From positions 16,175,490 to 16,239,489 of the forward strand of contig JAQFVV010012400.1 of NCBI GenBank assembly GCA_028023455.1: DNA of 64,000 nucleotides, given 5' to 3'. The notes under the pieces were generated by a model that had not been told where the DNA came from, ran no database searches, and was given only the letters and a program-made list of their open reading frames with translations. Below are positions 63,401 to 64,000 of this stretch, piece after piece. Made by a program: the position numbers and the translations under genes. Within the stretch, counting starts at the first letter, position 1. The number at the start of each line of letters is the position of its first letter. Origin of the DNA: Epiperipatus broadwayi (Eukaryota > Onychophora > Udeonychophora > Euonychophora > Peripatidae).

Positions 63401-64000
63401 AGGTAGACAAATGAACATAGATATGTATCTCAGTAAAATTATTAATGAGAGAATAAATTGCAGCAAAAGAAGACAATCATAAATTTCATGAAATATTTAT
63501 TCTTTAGATTCACCACCCCAATTGATTTTTTTTTGTAGAAAATTTAACAGACATTATTTCCTATTTCAGCATTTATTATCGAAAATCTAAGCCATAAATT
63601 TATTTTTCAAACAATTGCTGCTTACTTATATAACTTTTAACATTTATTTATCAATAATCCACAATGTATATTAGTCTAATATTTAATTGACACATCTGAT
63701 CACTTCTTATTCAATTTATAACCATATACCACTCTGCTAATACTTATCCCTATTATTAATAATAATTGAATGGTTCCGAGGTCAGAAGATCATTGACTGA
63801 GTAAATATGCAAAACAGCTTTTAAATAATCCATTATATGGCAGAGGCTTTTCCAATATCTATCTATAGAGAAACAGTGAAGGAAAAGAATATTCATTCAG
63901 CAAATCAATTATTATATGGCGAGTTTTTGTGTTTTCCCTTCTTGTTTTGCTTTTAAGTTAAAAAATGCTAAATACACAAACACAAATGTCATAAATTTAA
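63401..64000. other. AT-rich DNA to the window end, nothing recognised
   Basis: No feature recognised on either strand. Confidence 0.45.

Noticed and set aside
1-64000. CRISPR array, operon, phage or bacterial gene cluster
   Set aside because: No regularly spaced identical repeats with unique spacers, no closely packed open frames, and all recognised coding pieces are eukaryotic transposon relics.

Overview
The window looks like intergenic or intronic DNA from an AT-rich animal genome. It is strongly AT-rich throughout, with long A/T runs, microsatellites and many short interspersed repeats. I found no bacterial gene organisation and no convincing host gene. The longest open frames are about 130 codons or less, and those that mean anything fall inside transposon relics. 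The repeat content (a ZBED/GTF2IRD2-like hAT transposase, a Merlin/IS1595-like transposase, a mariner-like transposase, a LINE carrying an LLYGSETW-type motif, a tRNA-derived element) is typical of invertebrate metazoans such as molluscs, flatworms or arachnids. The sequence does not let me name the species.

Layout. 1-290: 3' part of a ~430 bp interspersed repeat, here called family R1. 4141-4374: a short R1 insertion with a perfect 13-bp target duplication. 5450-6300: decayed mariner-like transposase (minus strand). 7686-7785: tRNA-like SINE relic. 11930-12360: less AT-rich island of unknown origin. 16541-18035 and 21925-23010: clusters of R1 copies in direct and inverted order. 27990-29211: a second, unrelated repeat in forward-forward-reverse-reverse order. 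31604-33911 and 52265-54460: one ~2.2 kb repeat present twice in opposite orientation, possibly solo LTRs. 34964-36920: Merlin-type element with a 9-bp target duplication, long inverted arms and a nested piggyBac-type MITE. 37931-38142: small hAT-like MITE. 38606-39730 (minus), 47855-49190 (plus) and 50030-50320 (plus): three relics of one LINE family. 44441-47065: nearly full-length dead hAT transposon with recognisable ends and target duplication. 50892-51499: ~608 bp palindrome. 59930-63400: diverged ~290 bp repeats, interrupted by a 1.18 kb palindromic R1 composite (60215-61392) flanked by a 15-bp duplication.

No set of genes works together here. The window is a record of nested transposition: every recognisable coding segment is broken by stops or frameshifts. 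The best observations are structural: insertions with matching target duplications, two cases where a related copy elsewhere in the window shows the pre-insertion site, and a strong tendency of repeats to sit in inverted pairs. All calls were made by reading the sequence. No database search was run, and family names rest on motif recognition.
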